DNA from: Actinokineospora diospyrosa | Lineage (GTDB): Bacteria; Actinomycetota; Actinomycetes; Mycobacteriales; Pseudonocardiaceae | Direction: 5' to 3' | Length of the DNA stretch: 64,000 nt | Assembly: GCF_024171925.1 (NCBI RefSeq) | Contig: NZ_JAMTCO010000006.1 | Location: forward strand, 310,001 to 374,000 | Part shown: in pieces, positions 1 to 9,794 of the stretch | How the letters are laid out: every line of letters starts with the position of its first letter | Numbering within the stretch: the first letter of the stretch is position 1 | Position numbers and translations under genes: made by a program | The notes under the pieces: generated by a model | Databases searched by the model: none | What the model saw: the letters and a program-made list of their open reading frames with translations, nothing else | Told to the model about the DNA's origin: nothing

Positions 1-1
1 G

Positions 2-3000
2 CTGGTCGGCTACCTCCAGTGGCACGACTCCCCGGCCACCCGCGCCGACCTGCACGCCCACGCCGCCCACCTGCTGCCGTCGCACATGATCCCGGACTGG
101 CTCGTCGAGGTCGACAGCTTCCCGTTGTCCGCCAACGGAAAACTCGACCACGCTGCGCTCCCCGCACCGGAGTCGCAACGCCCACTCGGCGCGCCCCGCT
201 ACGTCGAACCACTCCCCGGGCCACAGAGCCGGGTGCGCGACATCTGGGCCGACGTCCTCGGCGTTCGCCTGATCGGACGCCACGACCGCTTCGTGGACCT
301 GGGCGGCGACTCCCTGACCGCCATCCGCGTGGTGAACCGGCTACGGACCGAGGGCGCCACGGTGTCGGTGGGGGACCTGTTCGAGTCGGACCTGGAGTCG
401 CTGGCGCAGCGGCTCGTCGGCTTGACCCCGTCGGTCCGCGCGGCGCCGGTGCCAGCCGAGGTCGAGGTCGCGCCCACGCGGATCCAGCAACACCTGTGGT
501 TCCTCTGGCAGCTCGACCCGGGGGAGTGCGACTACGTCCTCCAAGCGGCTCTTGAGATCGACGGCCCGCTCGACCTCGACATCCTGCGCCAGACGTGGGC
601 TGAGCTCGTGCGGCGGTTCGACACCTTGCGAGCGCACTTTCCGGCCCGTGATGGTCGTCCGCTGCTCGTCATCGACGATCCCTTCGTGCCCGCCATCGAG
701 ACCGCGGACTCCCCGATGCCGCAGCGGCGGGCGGAGGAACTCGCGCGCGGGTTCGACCTGGAGCACGACCGCCTGTTCCGGTTGGTCCTGTTCCGTCATG
801 GCGGTAATGGCCGCAGCGGTGACCGGCACACGCTCCTGCTCACCACGCACGAGATCGTCATGGACGCCTGGTCGCTGTCGGTCCTGACTCGCCACCTGCG
901 CTCGGTCTACGCGTCGCTCGCTACTGGCGCCGAGCCGCTCCCGCCGCCCGCCATCGGGTTGCGCGACTACGCCGCCCACGAACCGGTTCCGGCTCCGGCC
1001 GACCGTGAACACTGGGCTGCGCAGCTCAAGGGCGAACTGGTCCCAACGCGGCTACCCCGGCGCCGTGACGCGCGCAAGGCCAGGAGCGCGGGTGCGTCTG
1101 CCGGTGTGTGGTTGGATTCCGCTGCTACCAAAGGAGTGCGCGCCTTCGCCGCGTCCACGGGGGGAACGCTCTACAGCGTGCTGGTCACCGGGGTCCTGGC
1201 CGTGCTGCACCGGTACACCGGTCAGGACGACTTGGTGATCGGGTCACCGCATGTGGTGCGTGAGGAACCGGGAACCGAGGACCTGCTGGGGTTCTTCCTC
1301 AACATGCTCCCCATCCGGGCGGGTGTCCGCGCGGAGGACACCGTGGGCGACCTGCACCACCGGGTACGGGAAACGGTCCGGCAGGCGCTGTCCCACGCGC
1401 GCTACCCGTTCAGCGCCATGGTCGCCGACGCCCGGGTGGACCGGGGTGCGGCCACCTCGCCGGTGTTCCAGGTGATGGTCAACGTCTACTCCGAACGCGC
1501 CGAGCCGGTGGCTGATGGTGAGCTCCGGGTGCGTGTGCGTGAGCTGGAGACCGGGCACACGAAGTACGACCTCACGATCTATGCCCAAGAGGAAGCCGAC
1601 GGCATCTATCTCCAAGCATCCTGGCGCACAGCCGTTCTCCCGGACGGGTTCGCGGCCGCTGTCTTGGCGGCTCTGGCCGACACTCTCCGTGCCGCTCCCT
1701 CGACGACTATCGGCGAGTTGCCGTTGCCCACCAAGCAGATTGCCGGCGCTGACACCACTGCTTCTCCGGATGGTCTGGCGGCGCTGTTCGCCGCGAGGGT
1801 GCGCGAGACTCCGGATGCTGTTGCGCTGCTGTCCTCTGCGGGTTCGGCCACCTTCACTGATCTGGATGCCGAGGTGGCTACGCTGACAGGTGCGCTGCGG
1901 GGGACCGATCCCGGCCGGCCAGTGCTCATTGCCGACGACCGTTCGCGGGCAGGCGTCGTCGCCGTGCTGGCGTGCGTGCGGGTCGGGCGGGTGTATGCGG
2001 TGCTGCCCGAGCATTGCCCACCCGCGCGGGTCGCTGAGATCACCGCGCACCTCAGCCCGTCCGCGGTGATCGAGGGTGGTCGGGTGCGGGCGATCGACTC
2101 CTGCGCGACGCCGGACCTGCGTGGCGTGTTGCACGTGGTGTACACCTCGGGCTCGACCGGGACACCGAAGGGCGTGGTGGTGCCGGAGAGCGCGGTGCTC
2201 AACCGGCTGCACTGGATGTGGCGGGAGTTCCCGTTCGTCGACGGCGAGGTGGTGGTGCTGCAGAAGTCGCTCAGCCTCGTCGCCAGCACGTGGGAGCTGT
2301 TCGGCGGTCTCCTGCGCGGCGTGCCGACCGTGCTGGTGTCGGGCGACGAACTGCGCGACCCGGATCGGTTCCTGACCCTTCTGGAACGCCACCGCGTCAC
2401 GCGCCTGCTCGCGTCACCGCCGATCCTGTCCGGCCTGGTGGAGGTCGGGGGTCCGGGCCGTGCCCCGGACTTGCGCCTGGTCACGTCGAGCACGGAGGTG
2501 TTGCCACCCGCCTTGGCAGCGCGGTGGTATCGCGACTTCCCGAATACGACCCTCTACAACCTCTATGGCTCAACGGAATGCAGCTCCAACGCCGCCTGGC
2601 ATGAGGTGGACCGCGATCGCGTCTACGAGGCGATACCGTTGGGTGTCGCGGTGGACAACGTCACCTTGGTCGTGCTCGACGAGCGTGGCGCGGTCGTCCC
2701 GTCCGGCGCGGTGGGTGAGATCGGTGTGCTCGGCTCGTGCCTGGCCACCGGGTACTGGAACGATGACGACCTGACCGCGCGGCACTTCGGTGACCTGGAC
2801 GGGCAGCGGGTGTACCGGACCGGGGATCGTGGCCGGATCAACGCCGCCGGGGAGCTGGAGTTCGCCGGGCGCACCGACGACCAGGTGAAGATCCGCGGCT
2901 ACCGGGTGGAACTCGACGAGGTGGCGAACGCGCTATCCCTCCACAGTGGATCCGAGGCTGCGGCGCAGTGGTGGCCGGACGAGGAGCTCTTGGTGGGGTA

Positions 3001-4753
3001 CGTGACCGTGGACTCGACCGGGCTGCGTGCCGCGTTGGCGTCCACCTTGCCCGCGTACCTGGTCCCGGCTCGGGTCGTCACCCTGTCCGCCCTGCCGCGA
3101 GGGGCGACGGGCAAACTGGACCGGTCGCGATTACCCCTGCCCGTGGCTGATGTGTCTGATGTGGATGATCCACCGAGCGGGGACACCGAGCGGGCCATCG
3201 CCGGTGTCTGGGCGGATCTGCTGCGTGTCGACGTCACCCGCGGCACCGACTTCTTCGCCGCTGGCGGCGACTCGATGCTGAGCGTCCGGTGCGTGACCCG
3301 GTTGCGCCACGCCGGGATCCGGGTCCGCGTCGCCGACCTCCACGACGCTCCGGTACTACGCGATCTGGCGCACCTGGTCAACCGGGCGGAGTCGTCGGCT
3401 TCGGTCGCGCCTGGGGTGATCGGACTGTCCCCGACCGCGCTGAGCATGCACCGGCTGCAGGGCTTCGCCGAGCACTACAACATGTGCGACTGCTGGGAGT
3501 TCGGCGAGGAAGCCCCTTCCGCAGCGGCTCTGAGATCCGCACTGGATCGACTGGTCGCGGCCTACCCGTCTTTGTCAGCCGCCATGGCCCGAACACCTGA
3601 CCTCGAACTCCGCGTGCCAGAGGTACCCCGGCTCGTCCTCGAGGAGCACGACCTGACCCGAGCGGCCGACCCGCGCGCTGCGGTCGGCGAGGTGGCCCGT
3701 GCTGCCCAACACGAGTTCCGCTTCGACGGGTCGTCCCCGCTGATCCGGCTGTTGCGCTTCGACGCGGGAGACCGGGTCTGGGTCCTCCTGCTCGCCCACC
3801 ACTTCCTCCTCGACGGCTACGCCTACCGCCTGCTGATCTCCGACCTCGAACGCTTTCTCGCCGACCCGACGGCTCTGCCCGCCCACGACGACGGCGCAGT
3901 GATGCGCGCGTGGACCGGTGGTCTGGAGCGGGCGTGCGCTGAGCGCGCTGACGAGATCACCGCCTACTGGTCGGCTTTACCTTGGGACGCTTTAGATCCT
4001 TCCCGACTTTCCTGGGTCGCGCCCGCCGCTGCTGAGGTGGATCCGTCGGCTGGAGCCCGTGTCCGCGAGATGCTCGCTGCGGGGGAGGGCGGACCTGAGT
4101 TCGAGAACCTTTGCGACCTGCTGTCCGTGCGCTATGTGCGGCTGGACTCGGATACGACAGACCGCCTGCTGGCCCGCTTCGGCGCCGTCGGTCTGCACGA
4201 CGCGCTGATGGTGGCGCTGACCCTGGAACTCGGCGCGGGGGAGCGGTCCCGGGCTCTCTGGGTGGACAGCCTGATGATGGGCCGCACCCCGGTTCTGCCC
4301 TCGGTGGACCTGTCCAGCGCGCTCGCCTTCACCGCGGAACTGGTCCCGTTCCCGTGCGTGATCGACTTGGAGTCCACTGTGGAAGAACAAGTCGCCTCGG
4401 TCGCCCGGCACCGGCTGACCGCGCCGCTGGCCGGGGTCAGCTTCCGCGCCATGCGAGAACTCCCCGGCCTGGCCGAACACCGCGACGTCTTCCGAGCCTT
4501 CCCCGCCCCGAGGGTCGTCCTCAACCACCGAGCCCCCCTCGGCGGAATGCGCTCCCGCCTCCTCTCCGGCGCCACCGAAGCCGACATCTTCCTCGGCGAC
4601 CCCATGCCCCCCAACCAACAACACTGGCTCCGCACCCACATCGACTTCGTGGATGGCGCCCTCCGCCTGTTCATCCAGTACTCCCGCCTCACCCACACCG
4701 ACAGCCGCGCTATCGCCGCCCACCTGGCCGCCCGCCTCCGAGCCTTCGCATGA
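2..4753 (+). CDS. Non-ribosomal peptide synthetase, 3' part (A-tail, T, C, A, T, terminal C)
   Basis: The reading frame is open from base 2, so the 5' part lies outside the window. Domain order is: end of an adenylation domain (NGKLD motif near 136-150), carrier domain (GGDSL, serine codon 311-313), condensation domain (about 460-1750), adenylation domain (about 1760-3110, with TSGSTGTPKG and NLYGSTE), carrier domain (GGDSM, serine codon 3272-3274) and a last condensation domain (about 3420-4750, HHFLLDG intact). There is no thioesterase, so the peptide is probably released by the terminal C domain onto a nucleophile or by a separate enzyme. Two oddities: the middle C domain reads HEIVMDA where HHxxxDG is expected, losing the second histidine, and the second A domain has valine (codon 2279-2281) where the aspartate that grips the alpha-amino group normally sits. 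The stop overlaps the start of the MATE exporter gene. Confidence 0.95.
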   Translation: MVGYLQWHDSPATRADLHAHAAHLLPSHMIPDWLVEVDSFPLSANGKLDHAALPAPESQRPLGAPRYVEPLPGPQSRVRDIWADVLGVRLIGRHDRFVDLGGDSLTAIRVVNRLRTEGATVSVGDLFESDLESLAQRLVGLTPSVRAAPVPAEVEVAPTRIQQHLWFLWQLDPGECDYVLQAALEIDGPLDLDILRQTWAELVRRFDTLRAHFPARDGRPLLVIDDPFVPAIETADSPMPQRRAEELARGFDLEHDRLFRLVLFRHGGNGRSGDRHTLLLTTHEIVMDAWSLSVLTRHLRSVYASLATGAEPLPPPAIGLRDYAAHEPVPAPADREHWAAQLKGELVPTRLPRRRDARKARSAGASAGVWLDSAATKGVRAFAASTGGTLYSVLVTGVLAVLHRYTGQDDLVIGSPHVVREEPGTEDLLGFFLNMLPIRAGVRAEDTVGDLHHRVRETVRQALSHARYPFSAMVADARVDRGAATSPVFQVMVNVYSERAEPVADGELRVRVRELETGHTKYDLTIYAQEEADGIYLQASWRTAVLPDGFAAAVLAALADTLRAAPSTTIGELPLPTKQIAGADTTASPDGLAALFAARVRETPDAVALLSSAGSATFTDLDAEVATLTGALRGTDPGRPVLIADDRSRAGVVAVLACVRVGRVYAVLPEHCPPARVAEITAHLSPSAVIEGGRVRAIDSCATPDLRGVLHVVYTSGSTGTPKGVVVPESAVLNRLHWMWREFPFVDGEVVVLQKSLSLVASTWELFGGLLRGVPTVLVSGDELRDPDRFLTLLERHRVTRLLASPPILSGLVEVGGPGRAPDLRLVTSSTEVLPPALAARWYRDFPNTTLYNLYGSTECSSNAAWHEVDRDRVYEAIPLGVAVDNVTLVVLDERGAVVPSGAVGEIGVLGSCLATGYWNDDDLTARHFGDLDGQRVYRTGDRGRINAAGELEFAGRTDDQVKIRGYRVELDEVANALSLHSGSEAAAQWWPDEELLVGYVTVDSTGLRAALASTLPAYLVPARVVTLSALPRGATGKLDRSRLPLPVADVSDVDDPPSGDTERAIAGVWADLLRVDVTRGTDFFAAGGDSMLSVRCVTRLRHAGIRVRVADLHDAPVLRDLAHLVNRAESSASVAPGVIGLSPTALSMHRLQGFAEHYNMCDCWEFGEEAPSAAALRSALDRLVAAYPSLSAAMARTPDLELRVPEVPRLVLEEHDLTRAADPRAAVGEVARAAQHEFRFDGSSPLIRLLRFDAGDRVWVLLLAHHFLLDGYAYRLLISDLERFLADPTALPAHDDGAVMRAWTGGLERACAERADEITAYWSALPWDALDPSRLSWVAPAAAEVDPSAGARVREMLAAGEGGPEFENLCDLLSVRYVRLDSDTTDRLLARFGAVGLHDALMVALTLELGAGERSRALWVDSLMMGRTPVLPSVDLSSALAFTAELVPFPCVIDLESTVEEQVASVARHRLTAPLAGVSFRAMRELPGLAEHRDVFRAFPAPRVVLNHRAPLGGMRSRLLSGATEADIFLGDPMPPNQQHWLRTHIDFVDGALRLFIQYSRLTHTDSRAIAAHLAARLRAFA

Positions 4754-6087
4754 GCGCGTCTGTTGAGCGGTTGCGGACTGGTTCGCCCGCGCGGTTGGTT
4801 CCCGCGCTGGCCGTTCCGACTGTTGTCGGGTTGGTGGCCAGTGTCGCGTACCAGTTCATGAACACGTTCTTCGTCGCCCGCATCGGCGTGAGTGCGGTCG
4901 CCGCCGTTGTGGTGGTGTTCCCGGTGACGCTTGTCGTCACCGCTGCCGCATCCGGGCTGGGACAGGGGCTGTCGTCGGTGGTGTCGCGGGCGTTGGGCGC
5001 GGAAGACCACGACACCGCGAGCACGGCCGCGCGGACCGGGCTCATCGTAGGCGTCACCGGGGGCGCGATCTTGGCGGCCGCGCTGGGAGCGGCATTGGCC
5101 CTCGGGGGCCTCGCTCTCCTCAGCGTCCCAGAGGACATCCGGGATCTGGCCGTCGCTTACGCGGTGCCCACGCTAGCCGCGTACGTCGTGATGACCATCA
5201 ACGTCCTGTGCGGGTTCCTGGCCAGGGCCGAAGGCAATACCCGGTTCTCGATGCGCACCCAGCTCATCGCGTTCGTCACCAACCTGGCCCTGGACCCGCT
5301 GCTCATCTTCAGCCTCGACCTCGGCGTCGCGGGCGCCGGGATCGCCACCCTGATCGCCCAAGCCGCTGCCGCCCTCGCCTACCGCTGGTACTTCCGCTCC
5401 GGCCCCGGCACCCTCCGTCCGGCCACCGCGCGAACCCGGCTGGCCATCCTCCGCCCGGCCCTGGCCATCGGCGCTCCCACCACCATCGGCCTCCTCCTCA
5501 GCAGCGTCACCCAGAGCTACCTCAACAGCATCGCTGCCGGGTACTCCGCCGACCACTTGGCCGCCATCGGTGTCGTACTCCGCCTGTACCTGCTGGGTGT
5601 CCTCGTGGTCACCGGCTTTTGCACGGGCTCCCAAGGCCTACTCGGCTACACCGTGGGCCGCGGCGACCACTCCAGGATGCGGGCCATTCTGCGCATCCTC
5701 ACCCTCTACGTCCTTGCCGTAGCCGCCCTGCTCAGCGCCCTGGTCTGGCTCCTCCCCACCAGCATCGCCAGCCTCTTCGCCGCCCCAGGCCCCGTCCGCG
5801 ACCTCATCGCCGACGCCCTACCCGTCGTGTTCTCCGGCCTACCCGCGCTAGGCCTCGTGGTCGTGGCGACGACCCTCTTCCAGGCCCAAGGCCGACCCCG
5901 CCCAGCCCTGGCCACAACCCTGCTGAGGAACGGGATCCTCCTCGTACCCGCCATCACCGCCGCCACAGCCCTGTCCGGCGCCGCGGGCATCCCCACCGGC
6001 CAACTGCTGTCCGACCTGATCGCGGGCCTGGTGGGCGCGGCGATCCTGATCCGCCAGTCCGCTAGTTCCCCCGGGTCGGGACGGTGA
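4750..6087 (+). CDS. MATE-family multidrug/metabolite exporter
   Basis: A 445-residue polytopic membrane protein of the multidrug and toxic compound extrusion family, with about twelve hydrophobic segments in two similar halves. Members exchange Na+ or H+ for amphipathic compounds. The ATG overlaps the NRPS stop (ATGA), so the two are translationally coupled; the open frame continues upstream of 4750 but lies inside the NRPS gene. The coupling makes export of the NRPS product the most likely role. The 3' end overlaps the convergent AsnC-type regulator gene by 26 bases. Confidence 0.92.
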   Translation: MSASVERLRTGSPARLVPALAVPTVVGLVASVAYQFMNTFFVARIGVSAVAAVVVVFPVTLVVTAAASGLGQGLSSVVSRALGAEDHDTASTAARTGLIVGVTGGAILAAALGAALALGGLALLSVPEDIRDLAVAYAVPTLAAYVVMTINVLCGFLARAEGNTRFSMRTQLIAFVTNLALDPLLIFSLDLGVAGAGIATLIAQAAAALAYRWYFRSGPGTLRPATARTRLAILRPALAIGAPTTIGLLLSSVTQSYLNSIAAGYSADHLAAIGVVLRLYLLGVLVVTGFCTGSQGLLGYTVGRGDHSRMRAILRILTLYVLAVAALLSALVWLLPTSIASLFAAPGPVRDLIADALPVVFSGLPALGLVVVATTLFQAQGRPRPALATTLLRNGILLVPAITAATALSGAAGIPTGQLLSDLIAGLVGAAILIRQSASSPGSGR

Positions 6088-6526
6088 GCGTGGTGCGAAC
6101 GGGGTCGAGCACGAACATCGTGGAATAGCGGCGCAGGTGCGGCGCGTTCTTGATGACCCGCTCCGCCGTTTCCCGGTGGTGGCGCATGTCGGTGGTGGCC
6201 AGCACCACCACGTAGTCGTGTTCGCCTGACACGTTGTAGAACTGCTGCACTTCCGGCGCCGCCAACACCCACTCCCGAAACCGGGTGTGGGTTTCCGGCG
6301 ACTCCTGGTCGAGGGTGACCAAGCACACGGCCAGCAGCACCGGCGACGGGTCCAGCACGGCGATCTCGCGCAGCAGCAGCCCGTTCGCCCGGTAGCGGTC
6401 GATCCGGCGCTGCACCGCGCTGGGGGAGAGGCCGACGAGTTCGCCCAGCGCAGCCAGGGTGCGGCCGCTGTCGTGCTGCAGCAACTCGAGTAGCCGGTGG
6501 TCGGTGTCGTCCAGGTTCGCGGGCAC
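6062..6526 (-). CDS. Lrp/AsnC-family transcriptional regulator
   Basis: A 154-residue protein of normal family length. The N-terminal winged helix-turn-helix is visible at about residues 5-50 (LDDTDHRLLELLQHDSGRTL, then LSPSAVQRRI). A RAM-type ligand-sensing domain follows at about 65-145, with the usual YNVSGEHDYVV stretch. Such proteins form octamers and respond to amino acids. It is divergent from the oxygenase operon starting at 6698 and convergent with the MATE gene, so control of the amino-acid-modifying operon by its substrate or product is a reasonable inference. Confidence 0.93.
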   Translation of the reverse strand: MPANLDDTDHRLLELLQHDSGRTLAALGELVGLSPSAVQRRIDRYRANGLLLREIAVLDPSPVLLAVCLVTLDQESPETHTRFREWVLAAPEVQQFYNVSGEHDYVVVLATTDMRHHRETAERVIKNAPHLRRYSTMFVLDPVRTTLTVPTRGN

Positions 6527-6697
6527 ACAAGATTATTGCGCGAAAGTCGGGAAATGCTCAATCGCGTCCCACCGCGGTTCCGATATCGTGTGCCGTGCTC
6601 GCACGAAATCGAGGCGGAAGCCGAAGCGAACTCGGGAAGGCTAGCTTCGGTTTTGGCAATGCACGAGCGAGCGGAATGAAAAGGGCGTGAACCAGGC

Positions 6698-7615
6698 ATG
6701 ACCGGGGTTGCGACAATACCCGTCCACACCATTCACGGCGATGTCGCCGTCGGTGTCCTTCCCGCTGACACGCGGGCGGTGCTGACCGAGTTCGCCGACG
6801 ACAGCGGCCGTGACGGTTTCGTCGTGGTCAGGGGAGTACCGATCGGCGCGGTCCCACCCACGCACGACCGCGACGGCCTGCCGGTGCCGCTCGGCGAGCA
6901 CCCGAGCACCGCGCTGCTCGCGGAAGTCGCCAACACGCTGGGCAAGCACGTCGGCTACGCCGACGAGAAGGGCGGGGCGCTGGTGCACGACGTGCGCCCG
7001 GTGCCCGGTGACGAGCGGCGGGTGGAGAACTCCGGCGCGGTCGCCTTCGACTTCCACACCGAGAACGTGCACCACCCGCTGCGCCCGGACTACCTCGGCC
7101 TGCTGTGCCTGCGCCGCGACCACGACGGCGTGGCGGCCACCCGGGTCGCCTCCGGCCGGGCCGCGGTGGCGCTGCTCGACGACGACACCGTCGAGGCGTT
7201 GCGCCAGCCGGTGTTCCACAGCAACCACCCGACCTCGTTCACCCGCGAGACCGGCGGCGAACTGCTGCCCGCGGGTCCGCACCCGGTGTACTTCGGTGAC
7301 CGCGACCGGCCGTACCTGCGGTTCAACTCGCACAACACCTTCGCCACCACCCCCAGGGCCAGGGCCGCCATCGGGCTGCTGACCGAGGCGCTGGAGTCGG
7401 TGTGCCACGACATCGTGCTCGAACCGGGCGACCTGGTGGTGCTGGACAACAACGTCGTCGCGCACGGGCGGTCCACCTTCACCCCGCGCTACGACGGCCA
7501 GGACCGCTGGCTGCGCCGCTTCTACTCGGTGCGCGCCATCCCGCGCGTGGTCCGCGACCTGATGGCGGGCGGCTCGGTCATCCCCGCCCTCGCCGACATC
7601 CGAGGTGTCTGGTGA
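6698..7615 (+). CDS. Fe(II)/2-oxoglutarate-dependent oxygenase, clavaminate-synthase/AsnO/VioC-like
   Basis: A 305-residue TauD/clavaminate-synthase-fold enzyme. The iron-binding triad has the HxE form typical of the amino-acid beta-hydroxylases AsnO and VioC: H120 and E122 in FDFHTEN, with distal H256 in NNVVAHGRSTF. R264 or the WLRRFY arginines probably bind 2-oxoglutarate. By family it would hydroxylate an unactivated carbon, often the beta position of a free or carrier-bound amino acid; the substrate cannot be read from sequence. It is the first gene of a five-gene operon whose members overlap by 4 nt each; the stop overlaps the GTG of the next gene. Confidence 0.88.
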   Translation: MTGVATIPVHTIHGDVAVGVLPADTRAVLTEFADDSGRDGFVVVRGVPIGAVPPTHDRDGLPVPLGEHPSTALLAEVANTLGKHVGYADEKGGALVHDVRPVPGDERRVENSGAVAFDFHTENVHHPLRPDYLGLLCLRRDHDGVAATRVASGRAAVALLDDDTVEALRQPVFHSNHPTSFTRETGGELLPAGPHPVYFGDRDRPYLRFNSHNTFATTPRARAAIGLLTEALESVCHDIVLEPGDLVVLDNNVVAHGRSTFTPRYDGQDRWLRRFYSVRAIPRVVRDLMAGGSVIPALADIRGVW

Positions 7616-8700
7616 GCGCCCTCGACTCCCCGTTCGACCTGGCCGACGTCGAATCGGCCTGGCGGGACCGGACCCCGGTCCCGGTGCGCGAGTACGTCGC
7701 GGGCGGCGCGGGGACGCAGCGCACCGTCCGGCACAACAGCGAGGCGTTCGACGACGTGTGGCTCGCCCCGCGCGGCCTGCGCTCGCACGTCGGTGAACCG
7801 AGCACCGCGACCACGCTGCTCGGCCACGACCTCGCCACCCCGGTCGTGCTCGCCCCGACCAGCCCGCAGCGGCTGCTGCACCCCGACGCCGAGCTCGCCA
7901 CCGCCCGGGCGGCGAAGGAGCGCGGCGTGCTGAGCATCGTCAGCACCGACAGCCACCACCCGTTCCCCGACATCGCCGCCGCCGCGCCCGGGCTCACCTG
8001 GTTCCAGCTCTACGGGTACCGCGACCGCGACACCGTCGCCGCCACGGTCGAGCTGGCCGAACGCGCCGGGGCGAGCGCCCTCGTGGTCACCGTCGATGCC
8101 TCCGACGCGGCCCGGCGCACCAGCACCTGGCGCGCCGGGTTCCAGCTGCCCGACGACGTCGACTACGGCACGCTGCGCGCGCTCGGCGTGCTGGAGGGCC
8201 AGACCCCCGCCTCCGGCAGGCTCGACCGGTTGCCGGTCACCTGGGCCGACCTCGCCTGGCTGCGTTCCCTGACCCGGCTCCCGCTGCTGGTCAAGGGCGT
8301 GTTGCGGGCTGAAGAGGCGCGCCGCTGCGTCGACGTGGGAGCCGACGGGGTCGTGGTGTCCAACCACGGTGGTCGCCAGCTCGACGGCGTGGTGCCGAGC
8401 CTGGTCGCGCTCGCCGACATCGCGCCCGCCCTGCCCAGCCAGACGGCCGTGCTGGTCGACGGCGGCGTCCGCTCCGGGGTCGACGTGGCCAAGGCACTGG
8501 CCCTCGGCGCGCACGCGGTCTGCCTGGGCAGGCCGTACCTGTGGGGCCTCGGTCTCGGCGGCGCCGACGGCGTCGGCCGCGTCCTCGACCTGATCGACGC
8601 CGAGCTGCGCGACGCGCTGCGCCAACTCGGCCTGGCCACGGTGGCCGACCTCGACCGGGCCAGCCTGGCCCCCGACACCAGGAAGCGTGGTAGCCGATGA
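7612..8700 (+). CDS. FMN-dependent 2-hydroxy-acid oxidase/dehydrogenase
   Basis: A 362-residue TIM-barrel flavoprotein of the glycolate oxidase/lactate oxidase/mandelate dehydrogenase family, from GTG at 7612 (GTGA overlap with the previous gene). The signature SNHGGRQLDG carries the catalytic base H252 and substrate arginine R255; K228 contacts FMN, and DGGVRSG followed by LGRPYLWG binds the phosphate. It oxidises an L-2-hydroxy acid to the 2-oxo acid. With the aminotransferase next door it can turn a 2-hydroxy acid into an amino acid, the same logic as Hmo and HpgT in hydroxyphenylglycine biosynthesis, although no hydroxymandelate synthase gene is present here. Confidence 0.9.
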   Translation: MSALDSPFDLADVESAWRDRTPVPVREYVAGGAGTQRTVRHNSEAFDDVWLAPRGLRSHVGEPSTATTLLGHDLATPVVLAPTSPQRLLHPDAELATARAAKERGVLSIVSTDSHHPFPDIAAAAPGLTWFQLYGYRDRDTVAATVELAERAGASALVVTVDASDAARRTSTWRAGFQLPDDVDYGTLRALGVLEGQTPASGRLDRLPVTWADLAWLRSLTRLPLLVKGVLRAEEARRCVDVGADGVVVSNHGGRQLDGVVPSLVALADIAPALPSQTAVLVDGGVRSGVDVAKALALGAHAVCLGRPYLWGLGLGGADGVGRVLDLIDAELRDALRQLGLATVADLDRASLAPDTRKRGSR

Positions 8701-9794
8701 CCCCGATCCCCTTCACCCGCGGCGTCCCACCCGAGCAGGTGCTGCCGGTGACCGAGCTGGTCAAGCTCACCACCGAGGTGCTCAGCGAACGGCCCGTCGA
8801 GCTGTTCCAGTACCCCAGGATCGGCGCCAACCTCGGCGACGACGCCCTGCGGGCCGCCCTGGCTGGCAGGCTCGGCACGACGCCGGAGCGGGTCTTCGTC
8901 GGCAACGGCTCGCTGCAGGTCCTCGACCTGCTCGCCGCCGCGTTGCTCAGCGGGGAGAACAAGTCCGTCGTGGTCGAGGAACCGACCTACGACCGGGCCA
9001 GGCAGATCTTCGAGCGGCACGGCGGCCAGGTCACCGGCGTCCCGCTGCGCTCGACCGGGTTCGCCGTCGACGCCCTCGCCGACGTGGTCGCCCGGGTGCG
9101 GCCCGCGTTCGTCTACACGATCCCGGACTTCCAGAACCCCAGCGGCGTCTGCGCCGGGGTCGAGCAGCGGCAGGCCCTGGTCGACCTGGCGGAGCGGCAC
9201 GGGTTCGCGATCGTGGAGGACACCCCGTACCGCGCCCTGCGCTACCACGGCGTCGAACTGCCCAGCATCGCCGACTTGGCGCCGGAGCGGGTCATCACCG
9301 TGGGGTCGCTGAGCAAGGTGCTCAGCCCCGGCCTGCGCGTCGGGTACGCGGTCGGCACGCCCGAGCTGGTGGCGGGCATCGCGGTGCGCGCCGAGGGCAC
9401 CTACCTCACCCCGACGCCGCTCACCCAGGCCGTCGCCGCCCGTGCGCTGGAGTACGGGGTGGTCGACAGCGCCATCGCCGACGCCGTGGCGTTCCTCAAG
9501 CCACGGCACGACTCCGCTGTCGCCGCCGCCCGTGCGGCGTTCGGTGACGCGCTGCTCGCCGAGCCGGGTGGGGGCTACTTCCTCAGTGTGCTCGCCGAAT
9601 CCCGGCTGACCGAGGCGGAACTGGTCGCCGGCGCGAAGGCGGCCGGGGTCACGTTCGCGCCGGGGTCGGCGTTCTTCCCCGGTGGCCGCCTGCCCGACGG
9701 GAAGCTGTTCCTGCGCCTGCCGTTCCAGGCGCTGCCCGAGTCGGACTTCGCCCGGGGCGCGCGTGCCCTGGCGGACGTGCTGGTCGGCCGGTGA
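8697..9794 (+). CDS. PLP-dependent aminotransferase, class I/II fold
   Basis: A 365-residue fold-type I aminotransferase close to the 2-aminoadipate/MocR-catalytic-domain group, without a fused regulator. The PLP lysine is K207 in GSLSKVLSPGLRVGY; N147 (PDFQNPSG), D175 (VEDTPY) and R214 are the other expected cofactor and carboxylate contacts. It should transaminate the 2-oxo acid made by the preceding oxidase, giving the amino acid for the ATP-grasp enzyme downstream. The ATG overlaps the oxidase stop, and its own stop overlaps the exporter start. Confidence 0.9.
   Translation: MTPIPFTRGVPPEQVLPVTELVKLTTEVLSERPVELFQYPRIGANLGDDALRAALAGRLGTTPERVFVGNGSLQVLDLLAAALLSGENKSVVVEEPTYDRARQIFERHGGQVTGVPLRSTGFAVDALADVVARVRPAFVYTIPDFQNPSGVCAGVEQRQALVDLAERHGFAIVEDTPYRALRYHGVELPSIADLAPERVITVGSLSKVLSPGLRVGYAVGTPELVAGIAVRAEGTYLTPTPLTQAVAARALEYGVVDSAIADAVAFLKPRHDSAVAAARAAFGDALLAEPGGGYFLSVLAESRLTEAELVAGAKAAGVTFAPGSAFFPGGRLPDGKLFLRLPFQALPESDFARGARALADVLVGR

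Noticed and set aside
1244-2392. Long minus-strand open frames opposite the NRPS, PKS and other high-GC genes
   Set aside because: They are expected shadows of codon bias in about 70% GC DNA; compositions are Arg/His/Gly-rich and no domains are visible.
4111-4749. Upstream extension of the MATE reading frame by 213 codons
   Set aside because: It lies inside the NRPS condensation domain in another frame and is Pro/Arg-rich; MATE homology starts at the ATG at 4750.
6698-9794. 4-Hydroxyphenylglycine pathway
   Set aside because: The oxidase and aminotransferase fit, but no hydroxymandelate synthase or prephenate dehydrogenase is present and the first enzyme is a VioC/AsnO-type oxygenase.
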